From Shinisaurus crocodilurus (taxonomy: Eukaryota; Chordata; Lepidosauria; Squamata; Shinisauridae): 64,000 nt of DNA. The notes under the pieces were generated by a model. The model had not been told where the DNA came from. It searched no databases and saw only the letters and a list, made by a program, of their open reading frames with translations. The translations under genes were made by a program, and so were the position numbers. The DNA lies in the NCBI GenBank assembly GCA_021292165.1, contig CM037885.1, forward strand, positions 7,683,042 through 7,747,041, in the 5' to 3' direction. Below, in pieces: positions 11,975 through 22,994 of the stretch; positions within the stretch are counted from its first letter, which is position 1; the number at the start of each line of letters is the position of its first letter.

Positions 11975-12078
11975 TTCCCCAACCCAATGGCCTCTAGATG
12001 TTTTGGACTTCAACTCCCATCAACCTCAGCCAGCATGGCCAATGGTCAAGAATGCTGGGAGTTGTCATTCCAAGTATC
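11975..12078 (+). mobile_element. Diverged palindromic MITE (attgg-core subtype)
   Basis: The left arm contains gttttggacttcaactccca and the right arm gctgggagttgtcattccaa, around the catggccaatggtcaag centre. It belongs with the copies at 17897-18037, 32897-33024 and 47345-47460. Confidence 0.55.
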
Positions 12079-12079
12079 T

Positions 12080-12275
12080 GGAGTGCTGTCAGTCAAAAGA
12101 CATTGTGCAGCTACTCCATTTTTTCCTCCTTAACAGATTATTTCTGTTAAGAAAAAGGATGGATGGCACATGGGAGGGTGTGCACATGGAAGGCAATGAC
12201 GCCTGGATCCCCCCCCCCCCTTTAAAATTATGTGACTGAGACAGGATGGTTGTAGAATAAAAGCCTCCTCTGGAA
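12080..12275 (+). repeat. Unnamed repeat R5
   Basis: The agacattgtgcagct ... cctccttaacagatt ... gtaagaaaaagga phrase order recurs at 47780-47960 with similar length. No coding content; class unknown. Confidence 0.45.
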
Positions 12276-12288
12276 GCACTCTCTATCT

Positions 12289-12404
12289 CCGTGTTCTCCA
12301 ACCTTGGGTCCCCAGATGTTTTTGGCCTACAACTCCCAGCTGGCTGGGGCATGCTGGGAGTTGTAGGCCAAAAACATCTGGGGGCCCAAGGTTGGAGAAC
12401 ACTG
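12289..12404 (+). mobile_element. Palindromic hAT MITE, copy P1
   Basis: Near-perfect inverted repeat with termini CCGTGTTCTCCAACC and GGTTGGAGAACACTG. The 8-bp duplication ctctatct (12281-12288, 12405-12412) is exact. The core ACTCCCAGC...GCTGGGAGT folds into a hairpin. Confidence 0.85.
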
Positions 12405-12584
12405 CTCTATCTGAAGTGAGCAGCACCCAGATTTAATGTGTGCATTTCTATTAAGTTTTCCATATGCCAAGGGAAATTTCCTTCAGCCTAAGAACATAGC
12501 CCATGTTTTTAGCCTCGCCATACCTGCATTTCCATTGCCATTCTCCATCGCCTTCTGACTCTCCTCTTCCCGTCTCTGCCCTGC

Positions 12585-13265
12585 TTGTTGACCATGCCGA
12601 GGCCTGTGCACCAACTGCGCCTGTTCCTAGGAAGTCTGCTGCATGCCTTAGTTGCATCCCATTTGGACTACTGTAATACACTCAATGTGGGGCTGCCTTT
12701 GAAAACCGTTCAGAAATTTCAGCTGGTCCAGAATGCTGCAGCCGGACCATTGACTGGTTACAGGGAGCACGCAGCTCTCTTGTTACAGCAACTTCACTGG
12801 CTACTGGTCTGTTTCCGGGCAGGATTCAAAGTGCTGGTTACATCCTATAAAGCCCTATACGGCTTGGGACCAGGTTACCTGAAAGACCGCCTTCTTCTCC
12901 CATATGAGCATTAAGATCTTCTGGAGAGGCCCTTCTTTTGAGACCACCACCATCAGAGATGTGTTTGGTGGCCACGCAAGGGAGGGCCTTTTCGGTGGCC
13001 ACTCCCAGACTGTGGAACTCCCTGCCGAGGCAGGCTAGGTTCGCTCCCGCTCTGCCGCCTTTCCGATGGCAGGCAAAGACCACTTTATTCAAGAAGGCCT
13101 TCAACCAGTAATTGGGTCTGTGGGTTGGGTGCTGTTTTTTATTCTGTAATTGTTAGGTTTTTATTGCTTTTTAATGGGCTTTATTGTTTTAATCTATTTT
13201 AATTTGTTTTGTAAGCTGCCTTGAGTGCCATTTTTTGGTAGGAGGGCAGGGTATACATCAAATAC
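12585..13265 (+). mobile_element. L2-like LINE, C-terminal ORF2 and 3' UTR
   Basis: Translation shows [50 protein letters not shown] and [11 protein letters not shown], the conserved tail of L2-clade ORF2. Frame breaks follow, then a tail with gtaagctgccttgagtgcc. The same domain is present in the larger copy at 52866-55832. Confidence 0.8.
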
Positions 13266-13406
13266 ATAAATGTGTTGAGAAGGTAGACACACCAAGGGAG
13301 GGCCCCCATTGAGAGTGCCTTGTCCAAGAGCCCTCAAAAACTTGGGGCTGGCACTGCATTGGCTCACCATCATGGTCATGAACCAGTAGACAATTGCCGG
13401 TGGCCT

Positions 13407-13649
13407 GTTTTTTATTTATTTTTATTTTATTTTATTTATACCCCGCCTTTTTTCCTGCAAGTAACCCGAGGCGGCTTACATAATCCTCCTCCCTCTCCAT
13501 TTTATCCTCACAACAACCCTTGAGGTAGGTTAGGCTGAGAGTCAGTGACTGGCCCAAAGTCACCCAGTGAGTTTCATGGCCGAGTGGGGACTAGAACCCG
13601 GATCTCCTGAGTCCCAGTCCAACACTCTCACCACTACGCCACACTTGTG
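13407..13649 (-). mobile_element. CORE/MIR-like tRNA SINE
   Basis: Contains gagtcagtgactggcccaaa and ggactagaacccggatctcc (reverse of a tRNA box B region), with an AT-rich tail at 13407-13440 and the reverse of gtggcgtagtgg at the far end. Confidence 0.8.
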
Positions 13650-15530
13650 CCTTCTATTTGCTGGGTTTCTCGCAAAGAATCCTGCATAGGTTGAATTTTA
13701 TTCTGTGAAGAAAAGCAGACCCTTCTCCACCACACACGTGTAAACAAGTGTAATCCCAGCTGGAGGCTGGGAACCTCATGCAAATGTACATAGTTCCTCT
13801 GATGACTCTGGGCCTGAGAGTCTCCTGCAAATGTGCATCCCATGTATTCGCATGCAAATGTTCCCCAAGCACTCTAGTCATGATCAGGAGCCACCCCTCC
13901 CCTGCCTAGCCCAGATGAAGTTCATCCCGATTGGCCAAGGATAGCCAAGCTACTGAAGAGAGGGGTGGGGAAATTGATATCGCCAGCTGTGGCCTCTGGT
14001 TTGAGTTGTTGTTGTCTGGATGCGAAGGAGTGCAGAGTAGGGCTTTTGCTGAGGCAAGCTCTAAGAAGACCAATCCCCCAGGCAAACAGTAAGTGCCTGG
14101 GTGTTTATATAGTAAAGGAACTAGTTTTGTTTTTTTGTAGCTCTACTTGTGTATACCAAAGTGTCTCCCCACCTTTTCCCCCTTCCCTCATTCCCAACCT
14201 TTTATTGTAATTGGTTTACCTTAAATACACTTTCCTGGTTTTACCCCACACGGTGTGTGTGGTTCATCTGTGGTTCAGTGCTAAATCCAGTGTATAGACT
14301 AAGGATAAAGCCCTGAAAGAATCAGTGTCAAGACAGCAGAGCCAAGGCTGGCAGTTAAAGGACCGGTTGGCAGTCCTTCACATATTCTGATCCTTAAAAC
14401 AAACAGAGAGAGAGAGAGAGAGAAGGATGCTCGGAATCATATACCGTACACACAGGTTAGTTGTGTTTTAACTGTTCAGAGATCCTGAATATGCACTCTT
14501 TTTTTTAAAAAAATAATTTTTATTTTAAAAATGTTCAATAATACAAAGAAAATAACACACATAAAACTTATATAGATGCACTCTTGCTCTGTGAAGGTAA
14601 AACAAATTGATGGACCACAGAGATTCTTTAAAAAAAACAACAGCAACAACATGATGCAAGACTCCAGTTATCCCAGCCCTTCACTTTCTCAGTTGTTTGC
14701 TAACACACAGCACCACTTCCTGGCTGGGATGCCTCTCCAGATTTCCTGCTCTTGCTGGCTTACAGGAATTGTCAAATGAAGGGAAGATGCAATTTTGACT
14801 CATGGGATAACCAGGAACATGCCCAGATGTAGGAGGCGGATGTGGTAGAAGCCTCGTTTTATGTCTGGTGCATTTTAAGGTGTGGGGAGAAGATCACCTG
14901 CAGGGGTGTTATGACTAGCAGGCTAAATGTGTTTACTGAGGTGTAAATCCTATTGATTTCAATGGGACTTTCTTCCAAGCAAGTAGGCTTAAGGTGGCTG
15001 CCTAGGGATATTTTTTAACCCAAGATGTCTATACCCTGAATGACATTTAATGCAACCAGTTAGGCAGCAATAGAAGAAGTATGAATATCTTGAATTCAGG
15101 CTTGCAAGGAGCCACTCACCTGGTCGCCTGTAGCACAGAAGAATCGCCTCCAGGTGACTTAGGCTGGGAAACCTTTGCAAATGGATTCTCTCTCTTTTTC
15201 TTCCAGGCTATCAAGGTGTTCAACTCTGTTTAGCAGGTGGTAAACATTTTTTTTGTTTTTGCAGGCTAGGAACATTTGTGGACCTGTTTGCAAGACCAGC
15301 TCTGGCGTAACATGCGAGCTGGGACTTGAATGTTTGAAGCTGCATTGAGTCCAAATTAAAACACATTATACACAGTTCTGTGTAACTTGCCTTTGATTTT
15401 TTTTCTCTTTTAGAACAGCTGTTGGAGGCCGTAATCAGGAGTGCAGGAAATGAAAAAATGGGCAGCAGGGAATGAGGCAAGGCCTTCTAACCCACCTTCC
15501 CTTTCTCCTAATTACAATCCCCCCCCCATT
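13650..15530. other. Intergenic DNA, no gene seen
   Basis: Holds a GA run (14404-14423) and AT-rich DNA near 14500-14580. Open frames are short and unlike any family I recognise. Confidence 0.45.
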
Positions 15531-15533
15531 GTG

Positions 15534-15581
15534 CGCTCTCTCTCTCTCTCTCTCTCTCTGTATAGGTGTGTGTGTGTGCGC
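15534..15581. repeat. (TC)n/(TG)n microsatellite
   Basis: A TC run passes through tataggtg into TG/CG dinucleotides. Simple sequence only. Confidence 0.9.
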
Positions 15582-15645
15582 GCGCAACTCCATGTAATGT
15601 GTAGGTTGGCGCTTATACTGATTCAGACCATTGGTCCATCTACTA

Positions 15646-15780
15646 CAGTGTTCTCCAATCTTGGGTCCCCAGATGTTTTTGGCCTACAACTCCCAGCATG
15701 CCCCAGTCAGCGTCGCTGGCTGGGGTATGCTGGGAGTTGTAGGCCAAAAACATCTGGAGACCCAAGGTTGGAGAACACTG
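15646..15780 (+). mobile_element. Palindromic hAT MITE, copy P2
   Basis: Termini CAGTGTTCTCCAATC and GGTTGGAGAACACTG. Flanks are atctacta (15638-15645) and gtctacta (15781-15788), an 8-bp duplication with one mismatch. The arms pair almost completely around a short loop. Confidence 0.85.
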
Positions 15781-15789
15781 GTCTACTAT

Positions 15790-16270
15790 AATGCTATTCT
15801 CATTGGCAGAACAGTAAGTTGGGATTCTGGTGAATCCTGGCTTACCATGAAAGAGCCATGGGCTGGTACCACCTGGCTCCTCCTGCTAGTGGGAGTGGCT
15901 AAAAACAAAATGGTTTGTTTAGTGTGTCATGTGAACCTAGGATCCTGGCTTGTTGGTCCCAAACAAGCCAGCATCCTGGATCACTGTTCCATGCGAACGC
16001 AACCAGCGGCTGCCCAAGGACTCAGGCAGGAGTCTTCTCTTTCCATGCCATATGAGATGCTGGGGGACTGGACCCAGGATATTCTGCATGAAAAGCACGT
16101 GGTCTACCATGGAACTGTGGCCCCTTTCCAAGATGCCACCTCCTGGCTGGAAAATGGAAATCAGACCTGGGCTGCCGTGGTGAGACCACCAAATCTTAAT
16201 CACGAAACCCCCAGGATCTTAAGGGTTGCCATCACACTGAGAGACCAGTGAGCTCCTGAAATGGAGCTTG
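15790..16270 (+). repeat. Repeat R4 copy and adjoining unassigned DNA
   Basis: 15820-15985 contains gaatcctggcttacc and gatcctggcttgttggtccc as in the R4 copies at 5640 and 50495. The 206-codon open frame across 15631-16251 starts within the MITE and runs through this repeat, so it is not treated as a gene. Confidence 0.45.
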
Positions 16271-16272
16271 AA

Positions 16273-17285
16273 TGGTTTTTATTTGTTTATTTAAAATATT
16301 TATACCCCACCTTTCTTCATGTAGTTCAACACCGCTTACATAAAGAGTAAAATAGAAACTAATAAAAGCAGCGGTATGTAAAACAAACAATGAAAGCCTG
16401 CAATAAAACAGCAACTGTCATTAAAAAAAAGCATCATGAAACATAATAGTCAGAGAGTAAAAACAGAGTGAAAACAAAAGAACGGTGTATAATTAAAACT
16501 CCAGCCTGCGAAAGGGCAGCTCAGCACTGTGCGGGAGTCCAGGAAGGAGAGGGCAAGATGAAGCTCCCTAGGGAGCTTCAAAGTTTGGTTGTGGCAACAG
16601 AGAAGGCCCTTTCCCTTCTTGTCCCAACCAAAAGCGGCTTTGGAATGGACAACAGGGCCTCTGTAGATTATTTTAATAAGTGGGTAGGTTCATATGGGTC
16701 CCTAAATTTAGGGCTTGGAAAGGTCATAACCAGCTAGGAGTGTCGGAGAAATCCACAACAGATTCAAATGAGTTTGGATTTCTATGAATCTGGCCTGTGG
16801 ACTCTGCAGCAGACTGGCTTTTTCAGAGTCATGTGGACTTCTGCACTGGTTTTTCATTTTTTTGCTGGGGGGGATTTGTGCTAATATTTATTTATTTATA
16901 ATGAATTTATTTATAATACATTTATTTATTTATAATAAATTTATTTATTTATAATAAGCGCTAATGCACATAAGCACAAGGAGAACAAAATTCTGGTACA
17001 AACAATTCCAGTTCCGTCTGAGTGGAGGACGGACTGAAAGCCGCCCGATAATCCACGAAGCACAGGCGGAACGGATTAACAAAATCCATACATCCGTATA
17101 ACCGGCACTTCGAATTAGGTCCAGAAATAGGGAGGCCGTGCATTTGCTTCAGCAATGGTGTGACATACTCCTGATGCCCAGTTCCAGTTAACACACTTCG
17201 AAGAAGCTGAAGATTTTGGGTACTTCTCCAAGGCAGCCCCATATAGAGTGCATTACAGTAGTCCAGTCATCGCAATGTAATTTTA
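16273..17285 (-). mobile_element. L2-like LINE 3' fragments with AT-rich tails
   Basis: 16273-16345 carries the reverse of a 3' tail (tttataccccacctttcttc). 16550-16640 and 17000-17280 carry degraded ORF2 C-terminal text, with the reverse of tgcactctatatggggctgc near 17235. Stops and frame breaks throughout. Confidence 0.6.
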
Positions 17286-17289
17286 GGCA

Positions 17290-17890
17290 AGTGTCACCAC
17301 CATGGCCAGATCTAAGGGATCACTTGTGTGAGGTACAGGTTCAGTGAGAATAAAGCACCATGTGCTCACATTTCGTCATTGAATGTATTGTCGTAAACAA
17401 TGGTTTTCAGTTATGCAAAACAGCCTCTCTGGGTTCTTGCATGTCCTGGCACTCAGGCTCCTGGATATTAAGAAGGTTTTAATTAATTGCATTTTGAGGG
17501 TTGGTGATTACTCCCAGCCAATGGAATTTCTGTTATGCCCCAGCAGCCTTGATGGGGGGGGGGGGGGCTGAAAGGAAGAGTTTTGGCAGTCTTGATTTTG
17601 GAGCGAAAGAAAAAGTCGTTCTTTTAAGCTTGGAAGCTGGTTGAAGAAGGTTGCAAAGAGGTTTTTTTGGCCAACAGAAACAGCCTCACTGAATCATGTT
17701 GAGGGATTCGGATTGGTGTTGCTTGGTTCTAAGACTACTCACTTGTGGGCATTCCCCCACCCCCCGCCTGCTCAGCCTCTATTTTTATAAATATTTATTG
17801 TTATCATTTTTATTCTACGTTGCATTTTAAAAACTTGTTTTTATATTCTGTTTACGTGTGCTTCCCTGGGCACTTTGTTGAATGGCGGGC
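17290..17890. other. Intergenic DNA, no gene seen
   Basis: Contains a poly-G tract (17556-17569) and AT-rich sequence. No supported gene or RNA. Confidence 0.45.
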
Positions 17891-17896
17891 TATAAC

Positions 17897-18037
17897 CGGC
17901 CTTCCCCAGCCTGCTGCCTTCCAGATGTGTTGGACTACAATTCCCGTAATCCTCAGGCAATATGGCTAACCGTGCTGGCTGGGGATGCTGGGATTTACAG
18001 TCCAACACATTTGAAGGGCACCAGGTTGAGGAAGGAA
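17897..18037 (+). mobile_element. Palindromic MITE, attgg-core subtype
   Basis: Left arm gtgttggactacaattcccg and right arm gggatttacagtccaacaca pair. Flanks gctataac and gctataaa suggest an 8-bp duplication with one mismatch. Confidence 0.65.
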
Positions 18038-18573
18038 GCTATAAATGCAAACAAGCAACACGGAAACAAGCAACCTTTTATTTCAAAACAAAACAAGCGC
18101 ACCAGAACTTTGTCATGACAAAGAAACTGACCATGTAAAGCAGAAGCGGGCCTGGGAACCTCCAGCACTTAGGCAAATAGAGAGAGTGAAACAGTATTAG
18201 CCAGCTCTGAATGTGAAAAATGACCATTTGGCGTGAGAGAATCCATTCTGTGACTGATTCTTGAAATGCATTTATTTAAAGCCACCTTTCATAACTGCAG
18301 TCTTCCCAAGGCGGCTTACAATGTATTTTTTTTATGCCTTGCAATTTGCTATCCGCTCCTTTGCCTCCTTACTTTAACGCACCTCCTGATTTAGCAAATG
18401 GAGTTAAATAATACGTACCGGAGATTAGGAGATGGAAGGGAAGTGTGCACAGGCCCTGTTGCCTGGAGCAAATACGTTTGTCAGTCAACACGGGTGTAAG
18501 AGTTCAGTTAGAGTTTCTGGAGAGGATGGCACTGTTGTCACCCAGCAGCCAGAGATCGCGAAGGCCTTTTACA

Positions 18574-18855
18574 TCAGGGGTGCAAAAACCTGGGGCTGCG
18601 TATGGCCCGCCAAGCCATTTCAGGCAACCCACCAGACCCCCTCCCTCTCGCATCTGCCGCTGTGGCTGCATTGCCTGGGTTTTCCCAAGAGCAATCTGGG
18701 GGGATTCCCTTGCTTTCTCGCTAGTGCTAGCAAGGGAATCCCAGGTGTGTGTGCGTGTGTGTGCGCGCAAGCGAATGCTGTTGCATGTGCAAACCCCCCC
18801 CCCCAGCCCGGCCCAATCCAGCCCTTGGGGCTGAAAAGGTTGTGCGCCCCTGTTT
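18574..18855 (+). mobile_element. Repeat R2, diverged copy
   Basis: Starts aggggtgcaaaaacctgggg and ends gaaaaggttgtgcgcccctg, forming inverted termini. The gcccgccaagccatttcagg segment replaces the usual middle. A GT run lies at 18744-18762. Confidence 0.5.
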
Positions 18856-19026
18856 TAAGTTTTGTCTCGACTTGCTTACATTCGGAAGTAATCTCATATA
18901 AAAGGAACAGGAGTGTGCATTCCCCAGATTTGTTCTTATATCAGCGCCCCCCTTCAAGGGAATGATCAAAGATGACCACCTCCTTCCCCCTCCCCAGATT
19001 GCCCTATCATGAGGTTAGGTTATTTA

Positions 19027-19162
19027 GGGTGCAATCCTATGCAAGTTTAGACAGAAAAAAAGGCCTACAACTCCCAGCATGCCCCAGCCAGCTATGCTGG
19101 CTGGGGCATGCTGGGAGTCGTAGCCCTTTTTTTCCTGTCTAAACTTGCACAGGATTGTGCCT
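19027..19162 (+). mobile_element. TTA-duplicating palindromic MITE
   Basis: Termini GGGTGCAATCCTATGC and GCACAGGATTGTGCC are flanked by TTA (19024-19026, 19163-19165). The core arms share the ACTCCCAGCATGCCCCAGCC sequence with the hAT palindromes, although the outer arms are unrelated. Confidence 0.8.
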
Positions 19163-19344
19163 TTAGTCACGTCAGGCAGCAGACCTGGGGCCCCATTATA
19201 AAAAGGAAGAGTAGGGGAGAGACCCAGAGATCTGGCTGTAATCCACTGGAAAGTTATCCTGCACACGCTCCATTGAAAGTAACGGGATCTGCGTAAGGGC
19301 ACATATGTTCATGCGCAACTCCTGTTCATGTGAATGGGGCTTGA

Positions 19345-19547
19345 GCAGGAGAAGTGCTAATCTTATAGTTGTTTTTAACTCTGTTATTGTAACTGTTGCT
19401 GCTAGCTCCGCTGTTTGTTTTTAATCTGTGGTTTTAAATTTTATATTTATTTTATATTGTACTTTATGGTTTTAACTGTTGTAAACCGCCCAGAGAGCCT
19501 CGGCTATTGGGCGGTATAAAAATGTATTAAATAAATAAATAAACAAG
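19345..19547 (+). mobile_element. L2-like LINE 3' UTR and tail
   Basis: Contains gtaaaccgcccagagagcct and ttgggcggtataaaaatgta followed by AAATAAAT repeats, nearly the same as the 3' end at 55640-55832. Confidence 0.8.
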
Positions 19548-19628
19548 TGACCAGTGGATTATGCTCATGCGTAGCTCCCATTCATTTCAATGGGGCTTGC
19601 CTAGGAGAACCTACCAGAGCAGCTGCCC

Positions 19629-20100
19629 CCAAACTGGTACCCTCCAGACAGTGTTGGACTACAACCGCCATCATCCCCAGCCAGCGTGTTAATTAGTCGG
19701 AGGTGAGTGCCATTTTGGATTTTCCAGCTCAGTTGATTAAATATGTTTTGCATATACTTTTATTCTGAGGGCAGAACTGGCGTTTTCTTCGGGATTCTGG
19801 ATATTTGGAGGGATGCAGAAATACCTGCTGCTGGTCTCTTCCCTCCCAGATGTGGGGACCCTTTTCTCCAAGGAAAATGATTGTGACAGTCTTATAGTTA
19901 TTTAGTGTATTTATTTGTGGATCGTTATAATTATTTAGGGCGCAGTCCAATGGGGATGCCGGTAAACCTCTGAACTTGGAGGATTATGGGCATCCTGCGC
20001 GGGGAGGGAGGAGCATGGAGGCGATCTTCGCCTCTGTGCTCCTCCTGCCCTGCAAATCAGCTGGACAGCGCTGATTTTGGCTGTCTAGCTGCAGCGCTTT
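19629..20100. other. Half palindromic MITE and unassigned DNA
   Basis: 19629-19688 is the left half of an attgg-core MITE (gtgttggactacaaccgcca), ending at its centre (agccagcgtg). The remainder to about 20100 shows no gene I recognise. Confidence 0.45.
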
Positions 20101-20236
20101 GGACAGTGAGAGACGGAGGCTGGGGGGCACCGCCAGGATATGTTGTATCCTGCTGACCCCGGTCTCCTCCCCTCCCCACCACCCGGAACGCCATCTTCAC
20201 CCCTTCTCCGAGGCACTCTTACAACCTCGGAGATGC

Positions 20237-20516
20237 ACCTGGTGCAGTTCGGAGCTCTTTTCCAACCTTGGAGCTGGGTCTCCAAAAAAATCCTATGGTC
20301 CTCTAGATCAGTGTTCTCCAACCTTGGGTCCCCAGATGTTTTTGGCCTACAACTCCCAGCATGCCCCAGCCAGCGTACCTGGTGCAGTTCGGAGCTCTTT
20401 TCCAACCTTGGAGCTGGGTCTCCAAAAAAATCCTATGGTCCTCTAGATCAGTGTTCTCCAACCTTGGGTCCCCAGATGTTTTTGGCCTGCAACTCCCAGC
20501 ATGCCCCAGCCAGCTA
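20237..20516 (+). repeat. 140-bp direct tandem duplication ending at a hairpin centre
   Basis: The unit starting acctggtgcagttcggagct at 20237 restarts at 20377. The first unit ends inside a palindromic MITE exactly at its loop (agccagcg then tacctgg), so it holds only the left arm (20309-20376). The second unit continues through the complete MITE (20449-20583). Confidence 0.9.
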
Positions 20517-20583
20517 CGCTGGCTGGGGCATGCTGGGAGTTGCAGGCCAAAAACATCTGGGGACCCAAGGTTGGAGAACACTG
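20449..20583 (+). mobile_element. Palindromic hAT MITE, copy P3 (complete)
   Basis: Termini CAGTGTTCTCCAACC and GGTTGGAGAACACTG, flanked by ctctagat (20441-20448) and atctagat (20584-20591). Both arms are intact with a 3-nt loop (tac) between ccagccagc and gctggctgg. Confidence 0.88.
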
Positions 20584-20724
20584 ATCTAGATGCGCTCTTG
20601 GAGCCATAGGATTGCTCTGCCCGCATGTTTATTTGTATATTTATTTGTTTATCCAAGGAGCTCATGGAATGGTGTTTTAACCTCACAACAACCCTGTGAG
20701 GTAGACTGGTTAGTGCTTGTAATC

Positions 20725-20763
20725 CTCCTCCTCCTCCTCCTCCTCCTCCTCCTCCTCCTCCTC
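20725..20763. repeat. (CTC)n microsatellite
   Basis: About 13 uninterrupted cct/ctc units. Its minus-strand reading gives a glycine run that is not coding. Confidence 0.9.
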
Positions 20764-20769
20764 GATTGA

Positions 20770-22030
20770 CTTGGGCCTGACCTCTACACGACAACGACAA
20801 ATTTATTTATATACTGTCTTTCCATATATATCATGCTCAGTGCGGTTTACGTCAAAACTGACAAGAATGTAACAATAATGCTCATTCAGCAGACTGAGGT
20901 GGCAATAAGGTGCTAGAGAACTGGGGGGGGGGCAGAGCGGATGGTACCACTTCAACTTCTGGTGGTGATTCCCATTTTTGTTGTTGTTCTCTTATGTGAA
21001 AAACTCCCTGAAAGTAGAAAACTAGCAGCATACAAGAAGGCCTGGGGCAGAACTTGTTGTGATAGCAGTGGGTTTTTTCAGCATACAGAAACACTGAAAA
21101 TGTGATCCACCCCACAGCAGGATGAAGCGGTACAGTCTGTTCTAGTTCTTCATTCTGCTGCGTGCCTAGGCTAGTTCCCCATTTTACAAACAGGGGAACT
21201 GTTACACAGAGAGAAGTGGACCACGGCCATATATTGAGCCTGTGTCAGGCCTGAGCCTAGAACTGAATCCACATCTATCTTTCTGTTCACTGGACCACTT
21301 TAGCTCAAATACACAGATCACAACACACAAAGACAGACAATTAGTTTGGGAGGTGCTGAAGCAAGTGTAGCAGCTCTTCTTTTGTTTTGCACCGTGCATC
21401 TGACAAAGTGGGTTCTCGCTCACGAAAGCTCATATCAATGCGCTAGTCCTTAAGGTGCCACAGCACAGGGCTCTTAGTTGATTTGGCTATAGCAGTCTAA
21501 AATTGCTGTGTGACAGTAAGCCTGGTGGTGGGGATGATGGGATGTTTCCAAAGGCATGCTCTCAGCAGTCATTACAATTAATCATCTAAAAACTTCTTTC
21601 CTAATGCTATTATGCGTAATTACTGTGCCCAGTAATCTCTCTTTATCACCTTCTCCCTCCCTCCCTCCCTCTTATGCGCTCTTCCTGCTATTTTCTTGGA
21701 CGACAGGAGAATGTTGGTTGGTTGGGGAACGCTGAGACTATTGAGTGATTGAGGAAGAGCACAGGGTTCTTCCCTGGGGTTTGGGTTGCAAGGGTGTGTG
21801 CAGTACAAAACAGAAGCAAGGAGGAACACAAGCTACCAGCTTGCTCTGGCTTGTGTGTGGCTTGTGGGTTGCTGGAAAATAATTATTTCATTGCTGGGTT
21901 AAACAGGGCACACGGTGCAGAGCCACCCCAACATCCTGTCTCCTTTTGTGGCAATCTGTTGACCGGACTAAACATGATTAGGCTAGTTGTTTAATCATGT
22001 GGTCTAACCTGTTCACATATGAAGGGCAAC
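20770..22030. other. Intergenic DNA with SINE/MIR-like remnants
   Basis: 20800-20860 is an L2-like tail fragment. 21165-21295 resembles a decayed MIR/CORE SINE. 21400-21470 has the gctcacgaaagctcatatca ... taaggtgccacag phrase common in reptile interspersed repeats. No gene seen. Confidence 0.4.
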
Positions 22031-22034
22031 TAAA

Positions 22035-22865
22035 ATGGCCGAGGGGCTGGGGCAACAACGCCCCTATGAAAGGTTACAGCAGCTGGGATTGTTTAGCTTA
22101 GAAAAAAAGGTGAGTCGGGAGAGACATGCTAGAGGTGCACAAAATTATTATGCATGGTGCGGAGAAAGCGGACAGGGAGACATTTTTCCTCACTCTTTCA
22201 TAATACTGTGTACTAGAACCCAGGAGGGTCATCCCATGAGGCTGATTGTTGGGAGATTCAGGACAGATAAAAGGAAGTCCTTCTTCACACAGCGCAGAGT
22301 TAAACTATGGAATTCACTTCCACAAGATGTAGTGATGGACACCAATTTGGAGGGCTTTAAGAGGGGATTGGAGGAGACGACTATCCATGGCTACTAGTCC
22401 TGATTGGCTATATGTCACTTCCAGTATTAGAGGCAGTATACCTATGTACACCAGTTGCCGGGGAACATGGGCGGGAGCGTGCTGTTGCACTCGTGTCCTG
22501 CTTGTGGGATCCCATGGGCAGGTGGTTGGCCACTGTGTGAACAGAATGCTGGACTAGATGGACCCTTGGCCTGATCCAGCATCAGGGCTCTTATTTATTT
22601 ATTTATTTATTTATTAATTATATTTATACCCCGCCTTTTTTCCTGCAAGGAACCTATGGTGGCTTACATAATCCTCCTCCTCCTCTCCATTTGATCCTCA
22701 CAACAACCCTGTGAAGTAGGTTAGGCTGAGAGTCAGTGACTGGCCCAAAGTCACCCAGTGAGCTTCATGGCGGAGTGGGGACTAGAACCCGGATCTCCTG
22801 AGTCCCAGTCCAACACTCTAACCACTACGCCACACTACACCACACTGTCCTTACGTTCTTATGTA
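22035..22865 (+). mobile_element. CR1-like LINE 3' end with a SINE nested in its tail
   Basis: Translation shows QRRVKLWNSLPQDVVMDTNL and EGFKRGLEE, the ORF2 C-terminus also seen at 8833-10030. The 3' UTR runs to gatccagcatcagggctctt at 22590, is interrupted by a minus-strand CORE SINE (about 22591-22848), and resumes as ccttacgttcttatg. Confidence 0.75.
22591..22848 (-). mobile_element. CORE/MIR-like tRNA SINE nested in CR1 tail
   Basis: AT-rich tail at 22591-22625, ataccccgccttttttcctg, gtgactggcccaaagtcacc, then the tRNA-like head (reverse) ending accactacgccacact. It sits between two halves of a CR1 3' tail. Confidence 0.8.
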
Positions 22866-22963
22866 AACCATTTTTATTCATGGGGTGTTGATCTCCATCC
22901 TTCTGGAACATCTATTCTGGTACCTTGGTAGTAGCCCACTGAGCCAAATTTTGTAGCAGCCTT

Positions 22964-22969
<6 letters not shown>

Positions 22970-22994
<25 letters not shown>

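Noticed and set aside
15631..16251. 206-codon open frame
   Set aside because: It starts inside a palindromic MITE and passes through repeat R4; no splice or homology support.
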